In this document: piece by piece, positions 1 to 8,083 of the stretch
How the letters are laid out: each line of letters begins with the position of its first letter
Numbering within the stretch: position 1 is the first letter of the stretch
Assembly: GCF_000785435.2 (NCBI RefSeq)
Contig: NZ_JTDB02000009.1
Coordinates: forward strand, 182,846-246,845
From: Paraburkholderia sacchari
GTDB lineage: Bacteria; Pseudomonadota; Gammaproteobacteria; Burkholderiales; Burkholderiaceae
DNA length: 64,000 nt
Reading direction: 5' to 3'
The notes under the pieces: model-generated
Database searches by the model: none
The model's input: the letters and a program-made list of their open reading frames with translations, nothing else
What the model was told of the DNA's origin: nothing
Translations under genes and position numbers: made by a program

Positions 1-1
1 C

Positions 2-490
2 CAGGCCGGCATCGATCTCGCGTTACTCGACGACCTGAAGACCAAGGGCAAGTCGGTGGTCGACTACCCGCGCGGCGAGAAGGCCGGGCGCGACGCGGTC
101 GTCGACGTCGAATGCGAGATCTGGATTCCTGCCGCTCGGCCTGACGTCGTGCGGGAGGACAATGTGGCTCGTCTGAAGACGCGCCTCGTGATCCAGGGCG
201 CGAACATTCCCTTCACGCGCGCAGCCGAGGGATATCTCCATCAGAAGGGCGTGTTGTGCGTGCCCGACTTCATCGCCAATGCGGGCGGTGTGATCTGCGC
301 GGCCGTTGAGTACGCTGGCGGTAACCAGGCGATGGCGCTCGATGCGATTGCAACGAAGGTGCGCGAGAACACGCGCGCAGTGCTTGAGGCCGCGGCGGAG
401 CACGGCCAGTTGCCGCGCGAGGCAGCGATTGAACTGGCGACTGCGCGGGTCACGAAGGCCATGTCGTTGCGGCGCTGGGGTGCCTTCTGA
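2..490 (+). CDS. Glu/Leu/Phe/Val dehydrogenase, C-terminal part (5' end outside window)
   Basis: C-terminal 162 residues of an NAD(P)-dependent glutamate dehydrogenase, which interconverts glutamate and 2-oxoglutarate plus ammonia. The visible part is the end of the Rossmann domain and the helical tail: IWIPAARPDVV, then LVIQGANIPFT, then VLCVPDFIANAGGVICAAVEYAGG, all highly typical of the family (the PDFIANAGGV stretch closes the active site). The reading frame is open from base 2 to the stop at 488-490, so the start lies upstream of the window. It is convergent with the alanine dehydrogenase gene across 75 bp, so two amino-acid dehydrogenases sit tail to tail. Family assignment is firm; glutamate rather than leucine as substrate is inferred from the PDFIANAGGV context. 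Confidence 0.9.
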   Translation, partial: QAGIDLALLDDLKTKGKSVVDYPRGEKAGRDAVVDVECEIWIPAARPDVVREDNVARLKTRLVIQGANIPFTRAAEGYLHQKGVLCVPDFIANAGGVICAAVEYAGGNQAMALDAIATKVRENTRAVLEAAAEHGQLPREAAIELATARVTKAMSLRRWGAF

Positions 491-565
491 CGGTGTCGCG
501 CCTGCGGCGTCGCTCGTGACGTCGCCGAACCGCGTTTGCCCGAAAATGCGTTTGTGGCCGGCGCC

Positions 566-1681
566 CTAGCCAAGCAAATCGCGCGCAGGCACATAAGGCT
601 CACCGAGCGCACACGCCACTGCCTCGTGAGTGACATGGCCTTCGCAAATGTTCAGGCCGGCGCGCAGGTGAGCGTCGTCGGCCATGGCGCGCTTCCAGCC
701 CTTGTCTGCAATCGTGATTGCATGGCCAAGGGTGGCATTGGTCAACCCAAACGTCGACGTTCGCGCAACCGCGCCTGGCATGTTCGCCACGCAGTAATGG
801 ATGACGCCGTCGATAACGTAGGTGGGTTGTGCGTGCGTTGTGGGGTGCGAAGTCTCGAAGCATCCACCCTGATCAATGGCGACATCCACCACAACGGCCC
901 CCTTTTTCATTCGAGCGATCATGTCGCGTGTAACGAGCCGGGGCGCGGCAGCACCGGGTATCAGAACCGCGCCGATCACGGCGTCTGCACTCAGCACGGT
1001 CTTCTCGACGGCGTGAGCGCTCGAACTAAGCGTGGTGATACGGTTTCCGAAGATCAGATCGAGCTGGCGCAGCCGTTCCACGTTGGTATCGAGAATTGTC
1101 ACACGTGCGCCCATGCCCACTGCCATCTGCAATGCATTGGTCCCCACCACACCCGCGCCGATGATCGCGACATGACCGGGTGCGACGCCGGGCACGCCGG
1201 CGAGCAGCAATCCCATGCCGCCATGCGGCTTCTCCAGACTGGCGGCGGCGACCTGAATTGACATGCGGCCGGCCACTTCGCTCATTGGCGCGAGGAGTGG
1301 CAGTCCGCCGCCCGCAGCGGTGATGGTTTCATACGCGATGCAGACCGCACCGGAAGCGATCAGTGACATGGCTTGCTCACGATCAGGCGCGAGATGCAGG
1401 TAGGCATACAGGATCTGGCCTGGCCGCAGCATGCTGCGTTCTACCGCTTGGGGCTCCTTGACCTTGATGATCATGTCGGCGCGCGACCAGATTTCGCGTG
1501 CTTCGCCGCAGATCATGGCGCCCGCGGCTGAGTACGCCGCATCGGGCAGGCCCACCGCTGCGCCGGCCTGCGTCTCGATCAGCACGCTGTGCCCGCGACG
1601 CACGAGTTCGCGGACGCTCGCGGGTGTGAGGCCCACGCGAAATTCCTGGCTCTTGATTTCCCTAGGCACGCCGATCTGCAT
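566..1681 (-). CDS. ald: alanine dehydrogenase
   Basis: 371-residue NAD-dependent L-alanine dehydrogenase, interconverting alanine with pyruvate and ammonia; often used to regenerate NAD or scavenge ammonia when oxygen is short. Family landmarks in order: N-terminal MQIGVPREIK and RVGLTPASV, substrate-side KVKEP and LHLA, then the dinucleotide fold GAGVVGTNALQMAVGMGA in mid-protein, and the C-terminal HYCVANMPGAVARTST. The open frame extends much further upstream (to 2209), but the start at 1681 gives exactly the usual family length, sits after a GGGGTGG ribosome site and keeps the conserved N-terminus. An FNR/Anr-type box lies about 60 bp upstream (1740-1753), suggesting induction at low oxygen. 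Convergent with the glutamate dehydrogenase gene. Confidence 0.96.
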   Translation of the reverse strand: MQIGVPREIKSQEFRVGLTPASVRELVRRGHSVLIETQAGAAVGLPDAAYSAAGAMICGEAREIWSRADMIIKVKEPQAVERSMLRPGQILYAYLHLAPDREQAMSLIASGAVCIAYETITAAGGGLPLLAPMSEVAGRMSIQVAAASLEKPHGGMGLLLAGVPGVAPGHVAIIGAGVVGTNALQMAVGMGARVTILDTNVERLRQLDLIFGNRITTLSSSAHAVEKTVLSADAVIGAVLIPGAAAPRLVTRDMIARMKKGAVVVDVAIDQGGCFETSHPTTHAQPTYVIDGVIHYCVANMPGAVARTSTFGLTNATLGHAITIADKGWKRAMADDAHLRAGLNICEGHVTHEAVACALGEPYVPARDLLG

Positions 1682-1739
1682 GTTGCCACCCCGTAGAAAA
1701 GCGTTTGATCGAATTCTCGAATTTGTGTCATCGCTGAAG

Positions 1740-1753
1740 ATGATCTGGATCAA
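1740..1753. promoter_or_regulatory. FNR/Anr-type box upstream of ald
   Basis: ATGATCTGGATCAA matches the FNR/Anr consensus TTGAT-N4-ATCAA at 9 of 10 specified bases. Its centre is about 65 bp before the ald start codon, compatible with a class II activator position near -41.5. Binding is inferred. Confidence 0.6.
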
Positions 1754-1963
1754 ACATCCGCGCGGTCGGAGCGTTCCCGGGCGTGCCCATCTCTCCCGTG
1801 TCGCTACGGGATGGCCATGACGGGCGGGCCGTGAGGCAACGCAGGTAACTATCGCGTTTCCAGCCTGTTTGCTGGTGGAAATCGAATAACGTCTACATGA
1901 CCAGGCGGGTTGCCTGCGAGTTCTGTTTCCGTGTATGCGAGGTACAGGACGGTGTGCCGCTTT

Positions 1964-2014
1964 GGGTTTTGTCGCGGTAAGGGCTGATACCCGACGCTTA
2001 CTGCGACAAAGCCC
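1964..2014. repeat. 18-bp inverted repeat, 15-bp spacer
   Basis: Left arm GGGTTTTGTCGCGGTAAG (1964-1981) pairs with the reverse complement of the right arm (1997-2014), GGGCTTTGTCGCAGTAAG, at 16 of 18 positions. There is no T-tract after it, so it is a poor intrinsic terminator. It sits immediately before the terminase remnant. It could be a recombination or attachment site, the paired ends of a decayed insertion sequence, or an operator. Confidence 0.5.
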
Positions 2015-2026
2015 GACGATCTCTTC

Positions 2027-2350
2027 CGGGTGCAGACCCGTCAAGACAATCACGCACCTCCCGATGGGCGCGACGTTGAAGGTGGTGGCCTCCGATTCAA
2101 ACACGGTGGGCGGCAAGAAGAGCGTAGGTACGCCAGTTGACGAAGTTTGGTTGTTCGGTAAGCAGCCGAACGCAGAGAACATGCTGCGCGAGGCCATCGG
2201 CGGTCTCACGTCGCGCCCGGAAGGCTTCGTTATCTACTTGACGGCGCAGTCCGACGTCCATCGGCGGGCGTGCTCCTGCAGAAGCTTCGGTATGCGCGCG
2301 AAGTGCGCGACGGCAAGGTGGTCGACCCATGCTTCGTGCCGGTGATCTTC
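2027..2350 (+). pseudogene. phage terminase large subunit remnant (frameshifted, both ends missing)
   Basis: An internal slice of about 105 codons of a TerL protein, the ATPase/nuclease that packages phage DNA. Frame one reads VVASDSNTVGGKKSVGTPVDEVWLFGKQPNAENMLREAIGG and on to RPEGFVIYLTAQSD, a very characteristic TerL stretch. About position 2259 one base is missing and the similarity continues in the next frame as LLQKLRYAREVRDGKVVDPCFVPVIFEH. The similarity stops about 2345-2350, exactly where the antisense acyl-carrier gene begins to make sense. There are no other phage genes around it. I infer a scar left by a lost prophage or by illegitimate recombination. Not functional. Confidence 0.75.
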
Positions 2351-2719
2351 GAGCACGTCGGCAAGCGTCTGGGCCTGCTCGGGGACAGCAATCGCGGGCT
2401 CGTATCGCGCTTCGGACAGCGGCAGGGATGGCAGCATGGTCTCGTACGGCACGGCCTCGGCGCCTTGTTCGATTGCCTTGAGCAGGCCTGCAGGCGTGAC
2501 GGCCGCAAACGCGTCGGGCGGCAAGCGCACGGCGAAAGTTTGTTCGATCCGCTCGGCCAGTTCGGCGCGCGCGAGGCTGTCAAAGCCGAGATCGCGTTCG
2601 AGCCGAGTCATCATCGAAGCGCGCGCGGGATGCGGTGCGTCTGCGTGCAACTGCGCTGCGAGCGTATCGACGAGACACAGAAGGCGCGCAGTGTGGGTGT
2701 CTTCTGGGAGCGTGTTCAT
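2234..2719 (-). pseudogene. acyl carrier protein domain, truncated multidomain gene
   Basis: The open frame starts at 2719 (MNTLPEDTHTARLL). Residues 1-75 form an acyl-carrier domain with the phosphopantetheine attachment motif DLGFDSLARAEL and a typical helix IV (LPPDAFAAVTPAGLLKAI). After an acidic/Ala linker it reads PEQAQTLADVLE, which in intact relatives leads into a fatty-acyl-AMP ligase domain. From about 2345 the sequence is instead the reverse complement of the terminase remnant, so the ligase is gone and the last ~35 codons are accidental. I infer an ACP-acyl-AMP-ligase gene cut by the event that brought in the phage fragment. The ACP domain itself might still fold. Confidence 0.6.
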
Positions 2720-2756
2720 GGAGAGCAGTGGCGTAAGCGATGCGGGGCAGGATCGT

Positions 2757-2963
2757 CTAGCGCGGCACCCAGTACATCCCGTCGCGCACATACAGGCGCT
2801 TTACGGCCGCCCACGCGATCCGGCGGGCTGCTTCCTCCCGGCGCGGGTCCAGGGCGTGGTCGGCGTAGGCGCGATTGAACGCGGCCCTGAAGATGTCCTG
2901 GGCGTGCGGCGGCAAATGATTGCGTACGCCAACAGGCAAGTCGCTATTCGTCGGGTAAGGCAT
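2757..2963 (-). CDS. ChaB-like small protein
   Basis: A 68-residue protein starting MPYPTNSDLPVGVRNHLPPHAQDIF and ending with EEAARRIAWAAVKRLYVRDG. This is the complete ChaB fold pattern: SDLP near the N-terminus, LPxHAQDI, and AxRxAWAAVKxxY near the C-terminus. ChaB was named as a regulator of the ChaA cation antiporter, but its biochemical role is unproven. The longer open frames that contain it upstream include the ABC fragment and are not believable as a fusion; the start at 2963 gives the family length. No chaA is visible nearby. Confidence 0.8.
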   Translation of the reverse strand: MPYPTNSDLPVGVRNHLPPHAQDIFRAAFNRAYADHALDPRREEAARRIAWAAVKRLYVRDGMYWVPR

Positions 2964-3224
2964 GGCGGTGAGGTGTGGCTTGCGCACGGCGTCAATCGGA
3001 GCAAGGGAAAGGCTCGAGCTCGCGTGCACACAACGCCCTGCGGCGACCTCGGCGGGTACTGAAGTGTATACGCTACCAGGCGAGCGCTGGGCGCGCCGAT
3101 TGCGGCGCCATTTGGTGCGGACAGTTGTTGCCGTCTTTTCGGCAGAGCGGGGCAAGCGGGGCCGCAGGCATAGGCAGCTTGCCGTGCGCGGCATTCGATG
3201 CGTTCGTTGACGCATTTCGTAAGA

Positions 3225-3452
3225 CGAGCACGAGCCGAGCCGGCGCTTGGTGGCAGCAAGGTCGTGAGCATCTTGATGACGGTCGATTTGCCGGCGCCGT
3301 TGCGCCCCGGCAGTCCGAAGGTTTCCCCGGCGTCGACGGAACGTGTCAATGCATCGACTGCAGTAACGTCGCCGAAGCGACGGCAAAGTGCGTGCGTTTC
3401 GATGACGGGGGGCAGACATGGCGGACTGTGGCGGCGCGGGAGGGGCTTGCAT
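3225..3452 (-). pseudogene. ABC transporter ATPase, N-terminal fragment (DrrA-like)
   Basis: Only the first ~60 codons of an ABC-2-type ATPase remain: VIETHALCRRFGDVTAVDAL, then Walker A with FGLPGRNGAGKSTVIKML and TTLLPPSAGSARA. Similarity ends there, with no Q-loop, signature or Walker B. The plausible start MQAPPAPPQSAMSAP (3452) is one frame away from the Walker A frame; the switch falls at a six-C run near 3405. The usual GLLGPNG is GLPGRNG here. Truncated and frameshifted, so almost certainly inactive. Confidence 0.65.
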
Positions 3453-3638
3453 GGTGGCAGCCGCGGCCGGGCGTCAGTTGATCTGGCTTAAGGAGGTGCT
3501 GCGCCACGCGTGGGTATTGATCGAGGCCGAAAGGGTCGCGACGGTACGTTCGTCAACTTCGCAATGCCTCCTATCGAGCGCGACGGAACGGATTGCAAAC
3601 GTGGTCTCTGTAAGGCCGGGCAGACGATCCGATCCCGA

Positions 3639-5405
3639 TTACCGACTTTCCGGGATTTCGAGAGCGGACGAGCGCATCGTACGCGCAAGCAGCGGGCGCA
3701 GTCTCGCGAGTGAACGCGTGTTCAGCACGTCGGCTTTTTCCAGCCATCCACGGCGTGCCTGATTGACGCCGTAGCGCAAATTGTCGAGTTCGGCCGCGCT
3801 GTGCGCGTCGGAATCGATAGATACCAGAACACCGTGATCTTTCGCCATGCGGCAGGCCGTGTCCGTCAGGTCGAGACGCTCGGGCTGGGCGTCGAGTTCA
3901 AGGAAACAGCCACGCTCTCTCGCCTTGCGTGTCACGCGCAGCATGTCGAGATCGCAGGTGTCGCGGCTGTCGATCAGGCGGCCGCCTGGATGCGCGAGGA
4001 GGGTGAAGCACGGATGGTCCATGGCGCGCAGGATGCGTTCGGTTTGACGCTCGCGCGGAAGGTCGAAATGACTGTGAATTGCGCCGACAACGAGATCGAG
4101 CCGCGCAAGAACGGCGTCGGGAAGATCGAGCCGGCCGTCCTCGAGAATGTCGACCTCTATGCCCTTGAGCAGCGTGATGCCCATTAGCTGCGCGTTGAGC
4201 TGGTCGATCTCGTCAATCTGCGCCGCGAGTCTCGCCGCGTCCAGGCCGTGCGCCATGGCAAGGCGCTTCGAGTGGTCGGTGATGGCGAGGTACGACAGGC
4301 CGCGTTCGCGGGCGGCGAGTGCCATGTCGCGCAGCGACGCATGGCCATCGCTGGCTACGGTATGAGCATGCAAATCCCCGCGCAAATCGACGTGCGCGAT
4401 CAACGCAGGCAATGCGGCGTCGCGCGCCGCTTCGATCTCGCCACGGTCCTCGCGCAGCTCTGGCGGAATCCAGGGTAGTCCGACGCTCGCATAAACGGAC
4501 TCCTCAGTTTCGCCAGCAATGCGTGTTTGCGCGCGGAAGACGCCGTACTCGTTGATCTTCAGGCCGCGCTCCTGGCCGAGGCGGCGCAGGGCCACATTGT
4601 GCGCCTTCGAGCCGGTGAAGTAGGTGAGCGCCGCGCCGAAGCTCTCGGGTTCGACTACGCGCAGGTCGATCTGCAGGCCGCCGCGAAGCACGACACTTGC
4701 GCGGGTGGGCCCTTGCGCGAGCACCTCGGTCACGTCTTCGTAGCCGGCAAACTGCCGAGTGACCGCAGCCGGGTTACGCGACGTGGCGAGGATGTCGATG
4801 TCGCCAACGGTGTCGCGCAGGCGCCGCAGACTGCCAGCCGCCTCGACGCGCTCCACGTCGGGAGATGCGGCGAGCCAGGCCAGCAGCGGTTGTGCGCGCT
4901 CGCTGGCCTGCGCGAAGAGAAAGCGGCGCGATTTGTCGAGGCGCATCTGGACGTTCGCGAGAATATGCGCCTCGGTCAGTGCGCCGAATCCGGGCAATGT
5001 GTGAATCCGGCCCTGCGCGGCGGCCTGCGCCAGCTCTTCCAGCGATTGCACGTGTAGTTGTTCGTACAGCCGCCGTACACGCTTTGGCCCGAGACCCGGC
5101 ACGTGCAGCAGCGCCGTGACCGCCGACGGCACTTGGGCACGCAGGCTAGCAAGCAGGGAGCATGAACCGGTGGCGACAATTTCCCGGATCTTGAGCGCGA
5201 GGTCGTCGCCAATCGCGGGGATAGCCTTCAGATCGGCGCCCTGGGCCACCATCGTCCGCACGTTTTGTGCATGCTCGCCGACCGATCGCGCCGCATTGCG
5301 GTACGCGCGCACCCGGAATGGATTACCGCCCTGAATTTCGAGCAAATCGGCAATCTCGTTGAAAACCTCCGCGACGTCGGCATTATGAATGGGCATGGGA
5401 TCCAC
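3639..5405 (-). CDS. polX: DNA polymerase X family protein with PHP domain
   Basis: A 588-residue PolX: gap-filling DNA polymerase with a 3'-5' exonuclease/AP-endonuclease PHP module, acting in base-excision repair. Visible domains: N-terminal 8-kDa-like region (VAEVFNEIADLLEIQGGNPFRVRAYRNAAR, about 9-40), helix-hairpin-helix GLGPKRVRRLYEQL (about 105-118), nucleotidyltransferase signature AGSLRRLRDTVGDIDIL (about 190-206, DxD metal ligands present), and a C-terminal PHP domain from about 340 with HAHTVASDG, TDHSKR, AHPGGR and SIDSDAH. Length matches the bacterial family (about 570-590). Start 5405 (MDPMPIHN); the inner Met three codons on is an alternative. It is transcribed alone, with FNR-type boxes in the region upstream. 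Confidence 0.93.
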   Translation of the reverse strand: MDPMPIHNADVAEVFNEIADLLEIQGGNPFRVRAYRNAARSVGEHAQNVRTMVAQGADLKAIPAIGDDLALKIREIVATGSCSLLASLRAQVPSAVTALLHVPGLGPKRVRRLYEQLHVQSLEELAQAAAQGRIHTLPGFGALTEAHILANVQMRLDKSRRFLFAQASERAQPLLAWLAASPDVERVEAAGSLRRLRDTVGDIDILATSRNPAAVTRQFAGYEDVTEVLAQGPTRASVVLRGGLQIDLRVVEPESFGAALTYFTGSKAHNVALRRLGQERGLKINEYGVFRAQTRIAGETEESVYASVGLPWIPPELREDRGEIEAARDAALPALIAHVDLRGDLHAHTVASDGHASLRDMALAARERGLSYLAITDHSKRLAMAHGLDAARLAAQIDEIDQLNAQLMGITLLKGIEVDILEDGRLDLPDAVLARLDLVVGAIHSHFDLPRERQTERILRAMDHPCFTLLAHPGGRLIDSRDTCDLDMLRVTRKARERGCFLELDAQPERLDLTDTACRMAKDHGVLVSIDSDAHSAAELDNLRYGVNQARRGWLEKADVLNTRSLARLRPLLARTMRSSALEIPESR

Positions 5406-5537
5406 TCGTTTCGCTGAAACCGGGGCATGGCTGAACGCGTAAGTGCCCAGGCTGGTTTCATCACAGCATGCACGGCGGCGTCGCAGGAGCGTTGATCCAG
5501 GTCAGCCTGTGTCCTCCCAGTGGAGGAGCGGAGGTGA

Positions 5538-5551
5538 TTGATCGAGGTCAA
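5538..5551. promoter_or_regulatory. FNR/Anr-type box
   Basis: TTGATCGAGGTCAA, a good TTGAT-N4-(A/G)TCAA match, about 130 bp before the polX start codon and 300 bp before the 5852 gene. Function inferred. Confidence 0.55.
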
Positions 5552-5680
5552 TGGGCGGAGCGGGGCAGACACGATGATCCAGACAAGAGGCGTCACCTCG
5601 TGCGCGGTATAACGACCTGGCATGGCATGGAGGATGCAGACCGTTATCGTACCCGGCATCGTTGCTTGTGGAGTATGCGA

Positions 5681-5694
5681 TTGACCGACGTCAA
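5681..5694. promoter_or_regulatory. FNR/Anr-type box, perfect palindromic arms
   Basis: TTGACCGACGTCAA has perfectly complementary TTGAC/GTCAA arms, the variant often seen for FNR/FixK-type regulators. It lies 160 bp upstream of the membrane protein gene at 5852. Function inferred. Confidence 0.55.
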
Positions 5695-5851
5695 TTTGAT
5701 GGCATCGCCGGTGGACGAGGATTTCATGTGTTCCGTCTCGTGCAGTGGAAGCTTTCCGCACGACAGCTGCCACGCCGGGCGCACACGTTGGTGGCGGCGC
5801 CGTGAATGCCCGGAGTCGCCGTCTACGCGGACGCCATATGGGAGACTTCCG

Positions 5852-6343
5852 ATGGACAAAGCTGGCCGCCTTCATCGGCACCGTTGGCCAATGCGATGCT
5901 TTCGTGGCGCGTGTATTTGCCTGATGCTCGCGATTGGCACGACCTGGCTCGGCGCGATTCACGACTTCCCGGTCGACGCGAACGTCGTGGCGGGCATGGC
6001 CTCGCCCGAGTGCGCAACTGTCCGCGCGATACCGGCCGGTTCACGCCTTGCGGCGGCGCTGCCGGACAGCGATCGCTGCATCGCCTTCTTTATGTATCGC
6101 ACCTCGTTCCCGAATGCGGCAGACGATGCGGCGTCGTACCAGACCTGGGTCATGCAACAGCGCGTGGGCGAGTTCTGGCAACTGATCGGATACGTCCTCG
6201 CATTGTGGTTCGTCTTGCTGTGTATCGTTGCGATCGCTGCGGCGACCGTAAAAGCGCTTGTCCGACGCCTGCGCCATACGTTCCCGGCTAACACCGACCC
6301 TGCCTCGGGTGAAGGGCGTGACCAGACGCGCGGCTGCCCTTGA
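5852..6343 (+). CDS. hypothetical membrane protein
   Basis: A 163-residue protein I do not recognise. It starts at ATG 5852 after a GGGAG site; the open frame continues upstream to 5468, but that part is not protein-like. One hydrophobic segment lies at about residues 16-36 (CFRGACICLMLAIGTTWLGAI) and a longer one near 113-142 (FWQLIGYVLALWFVLLCIVAIAAA), with a ~75-residue stretch between that carries two cysteines (PECATVR, DRCIAFF). This suggests two helices flanking an extracytoplasmic loop, possibly disulfide-bonded. The tail is short and basic (RRLRHTF). Function unknown. Confidence 0.6.
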   Translation: MDKAGRLHRHRWPMRCFRGACICLMLAIGTTWLGAIHDFPVDANVVAGMASPECATVRAIPAGSRLAAALPDSDRCIAFFMYRTSFPNAADDAASYQTWVMQQRVGEFWQLIGYVLALWFVLLCIVAIAAATVKALVRRLRHTFPANTDPASGEGRDQTRGCP

Positions 6344-6366
6344 GCATGCGATGGCACGTACGTTCG

Positions 6367-7075
6367 TCAGGGCGTCGCGGTATCGCGTTCACGACGACTG
6401 TTTGCGATCGTTGCCAGCAGCGGCCTCCAGAATGCCTCGTCTTCGTAAGCAGAGGGCTCGACGCCGGTGTCGAATCGAATCGCCAGCGCGCGCTCGGCAG
6501 CGCTTAGGGGGCTCGGCCCTTGCGAGTTGAAGGGTGAGGACCGCCGTGTCGGCATCGAACGCACCGCGTCCCAAGGCTGCTCTCGCGGCCACGCGTGCAA
6601 AAAGCGTGGCGCGGTCTGCGGTGAAATCGAGAATCACGACCCTTACGTCCAGGCGTCTCGCGAGCGCGATGAAAGCTGTCCGGTTTCGTTCGCGCAGGAA
6701 GGTCGCATCCACGATCGCCGTATAGCCGCTTTCGAGTACCGTTTGCGCGTGCGCGCGAAGGGTGTCGTAAATCGCATCGGTCTGGCCAGCCGTATATGCC
6801 GATGCGGGCAGCCGGGCCGCGTCGGCGATGCCGGCGAGGCGTTTGCGTTCGGCGTCGCTCGACAGGCGGATCGCGCCCAGCCACTCCGCGAGCGCCTGGC
6901 TCGCGAGCGATTTCCCCGAACCGGAAACGCCGTGGCACAAACAAAACCGCGCTTGTCGTTCGGCAAAACGCGGCGCCGTGCGCTTCAGCTCCTCCTCGCA
7001 CCATGCGCGCAGCGCGGCCTCTTGCGGCACGCTGGCGTCGAGCGCGGCGATGACGGGGTGCATCTGGGCTGTCAT
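6367..7075 (-). pseudogene. P-loop ATP-binding (gluconate kinase-like) protein, one frameshift
   Basis: Start MTAQMHPVIAAL at 7075. Walker A is CHGVSGSGKSLASQAL, followed by a kinase-type core (RLSSDAERKRL, GYTAIVDATFLRERNR). It resembles the ATP-binding half of the proteins annotated as aminoglycoside phosphotransferase/ATP-binding bifunctional; the phosphotransferase half is absent. The frame breaks near 6512 at a run of five C (minus strand): with four C the protein continues AEPLSAAERALAIRFDTG and on to the stop at 6367 (about 235 residues). As written, the frame ends at 6389. Either a recent mutation or a sequencing error. The start codon overlaps the stop of the truncated Bax-inhibitor gene. 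Confidence 0.65.
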
Positions 7076-7425
7076 GCACGCCACGTATAGACGAGAAAGA
7101 TGCCGGAAAGCGAAAGACCAACCAGAGCGGCATAGGTCCAGAAACACATTTTCGCCGCGGCTGCGCTCATGCGCTCGATGCGCCAGCTCAACAGTACGAC
7201 CAAGGCCAGCGGGGCGAGCAGAACGATCCAGAAGAGGGGCGTTGCGGTTATCGCAGTATAGACTCCGCTCGCTGCCCCGCCGTAGGCCATGACGCCGGTC
7301 AGCATGAGGCCTCCGGCCATGTACTTATAGACGCGCTGCATATAGCGCCTAAGGCCGAAATTGCCCCCCTCCCACCTGCGTGGCAAGTCTCCTGGCGCGG
7401 TGTGACCGGCGAAGTCGTTTCCCAT
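7072..7425 (-). CDS. Bax inhibitor-1/YccA family protein, C-terminally truncated
   Basis: A 117-residue protein with the start of a BI-1 (UPF0005) integral membrane protein: FGLRRYMQRVYKYMAGGLMLTGVMAYGG, then LFWIVLLAPLALVVLLSWRIERMSAAAAKMCFWTYAALVGLSLSGIF. Family members have about 230 residues and seven helices; this one stops after the third helix at LVYTWRA. The stop overlaps the next start by four bases (ATGA), so a deletion has probably fused the first half of this gene to the kinase gene. The N-terminal 25 residues (MGNDFAGHTAPGDL) look normal. Function is doubtful because the conserved C-terminal acidic residues are missing. Confidence 0.7.
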   Translation of the reverse strand: MGNDFAGHTAPGDLPRRWEGGNFGLRRYMQRVYKYMAGGLMLTGVMAYGGAASGVYTAITATPLFWIVLLAPLALVVLLSWRIERMSAAAAKMCFWTYAALVGLSLSGIFLVYTWRA

Positions 7426-7468
7426 GGTCAATCCTTTTGTTCGCGATCGAGGCATAAATGCATTTGCG

Positions 7469-8083
7469 TCAACTAGCCCTGGCATGCCGATTCAGCCGTG
7501 CGCCTCGCCCCAGCCCGTGCAACGGGTAACGAACCCGCGGATGCGCAAGCGACTGCGCAAGATTCGCCGTCGTGGACGGTACAGCGTTGGCGCGCAGGGC
7601 GCCAAAAGCCGAAGGCGCATGGCGTGCAGTGGTTGAGTTTGCCGTTTGCTGCGCCCCCGCGCTTGCCGGGCCGCCTACGGGCCGCCAGGGTAACTGCATG
7701 TGCGCGTCGAACACGAGACGGCCTGGCTGCAATTTCGTGTGGTCGCGCGCCGTGACTTGCTTGACTAGTCCGATGAGGTCGACCGCGCGTGTCAGGCGTG
7801 CGGCATTGAGACGGCCCGCTGCGAACGGCGGAAGGTCGGCACCCGCCGGCAGCGCGTGGCAAACCTCGATATGGCAGGCGCCTCCGGGCTCGTTCAGCGT
7901 CATTAGCACGTCGTAGAGCCGATGGTGGCGTCGGCCGCTGCGGTAGCGAAAGCAGAATGTTGCGGGGGGGCCGCCGGCGGCGGCAGCTGTGATCTTCGGC
8001 GTGATGGGGAGGTTTCGCACGATCGTGTCTCCGGTGACGGCTGACTTGATGAGGCGTCGGCGATTAGCCGCAGCTGACCTCAT
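7469..8083 (-). CDS. hypothetical protein (weakly supported)
   Basis: Open frame of 204 codons. The first ~135 residues have protein-like composition (TFCFRYRSGRRHHRLYDVLMTL, LVKQVTARDHTKLQPGRLVFDAHM), while the last ~65 look like random translation, so the gene may be shifted or shorter than drawn. I recognise no family. An FNR-type box lies at 8110-8123, directly upstream of the proposed start, which supports some transcription in this direction. The true start may be an internal codon. Confidence 0.35.
   Translation of the reverse strand: MRSAAANRRRLIKSAVTGDTIVRNLPITPKITAAAAGGPPATFCFRYRSGRRHHRLYDVLMTLNEPGGACHIEVCHALPAGADLPPFAAGRLNAARLTRAVDLIGLVKQVTARDHTKLQPGRLVFDAHMQLPWRPVGGPASAGAQQTANSTTARHAPSAFGALRANAVPSTTANLAQSLAHPRVRYPLHGLGRGARLNRHARAS

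Larger units (their letters stand above)
1682..2026. other. 345-bp stretch with no recognisable gene
   Basis: Lies between the ald start and the phage terminase remnant. Apart from the FNR-type box (1740-1753) and the inverted repeat (1964-2014) I see nothing in it; the open frames running through it resemble no family. Confidence 0.5.
5406..5851. other. 446-bp intergenic region with two FNR-type boxes
   Basis: Divergent region between polX (minus) and a membrane protein gene (plus). No convincing gene is seen; it carries the two FNR-like sites listed separately and so probably holds divergent promoters. Confidence 0.5.

Noticed and set aside
536..1261. 241-codon plus-strand frame inside ald
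   Set aside because: Shadow of alanine dehydrogenase on the other strand.
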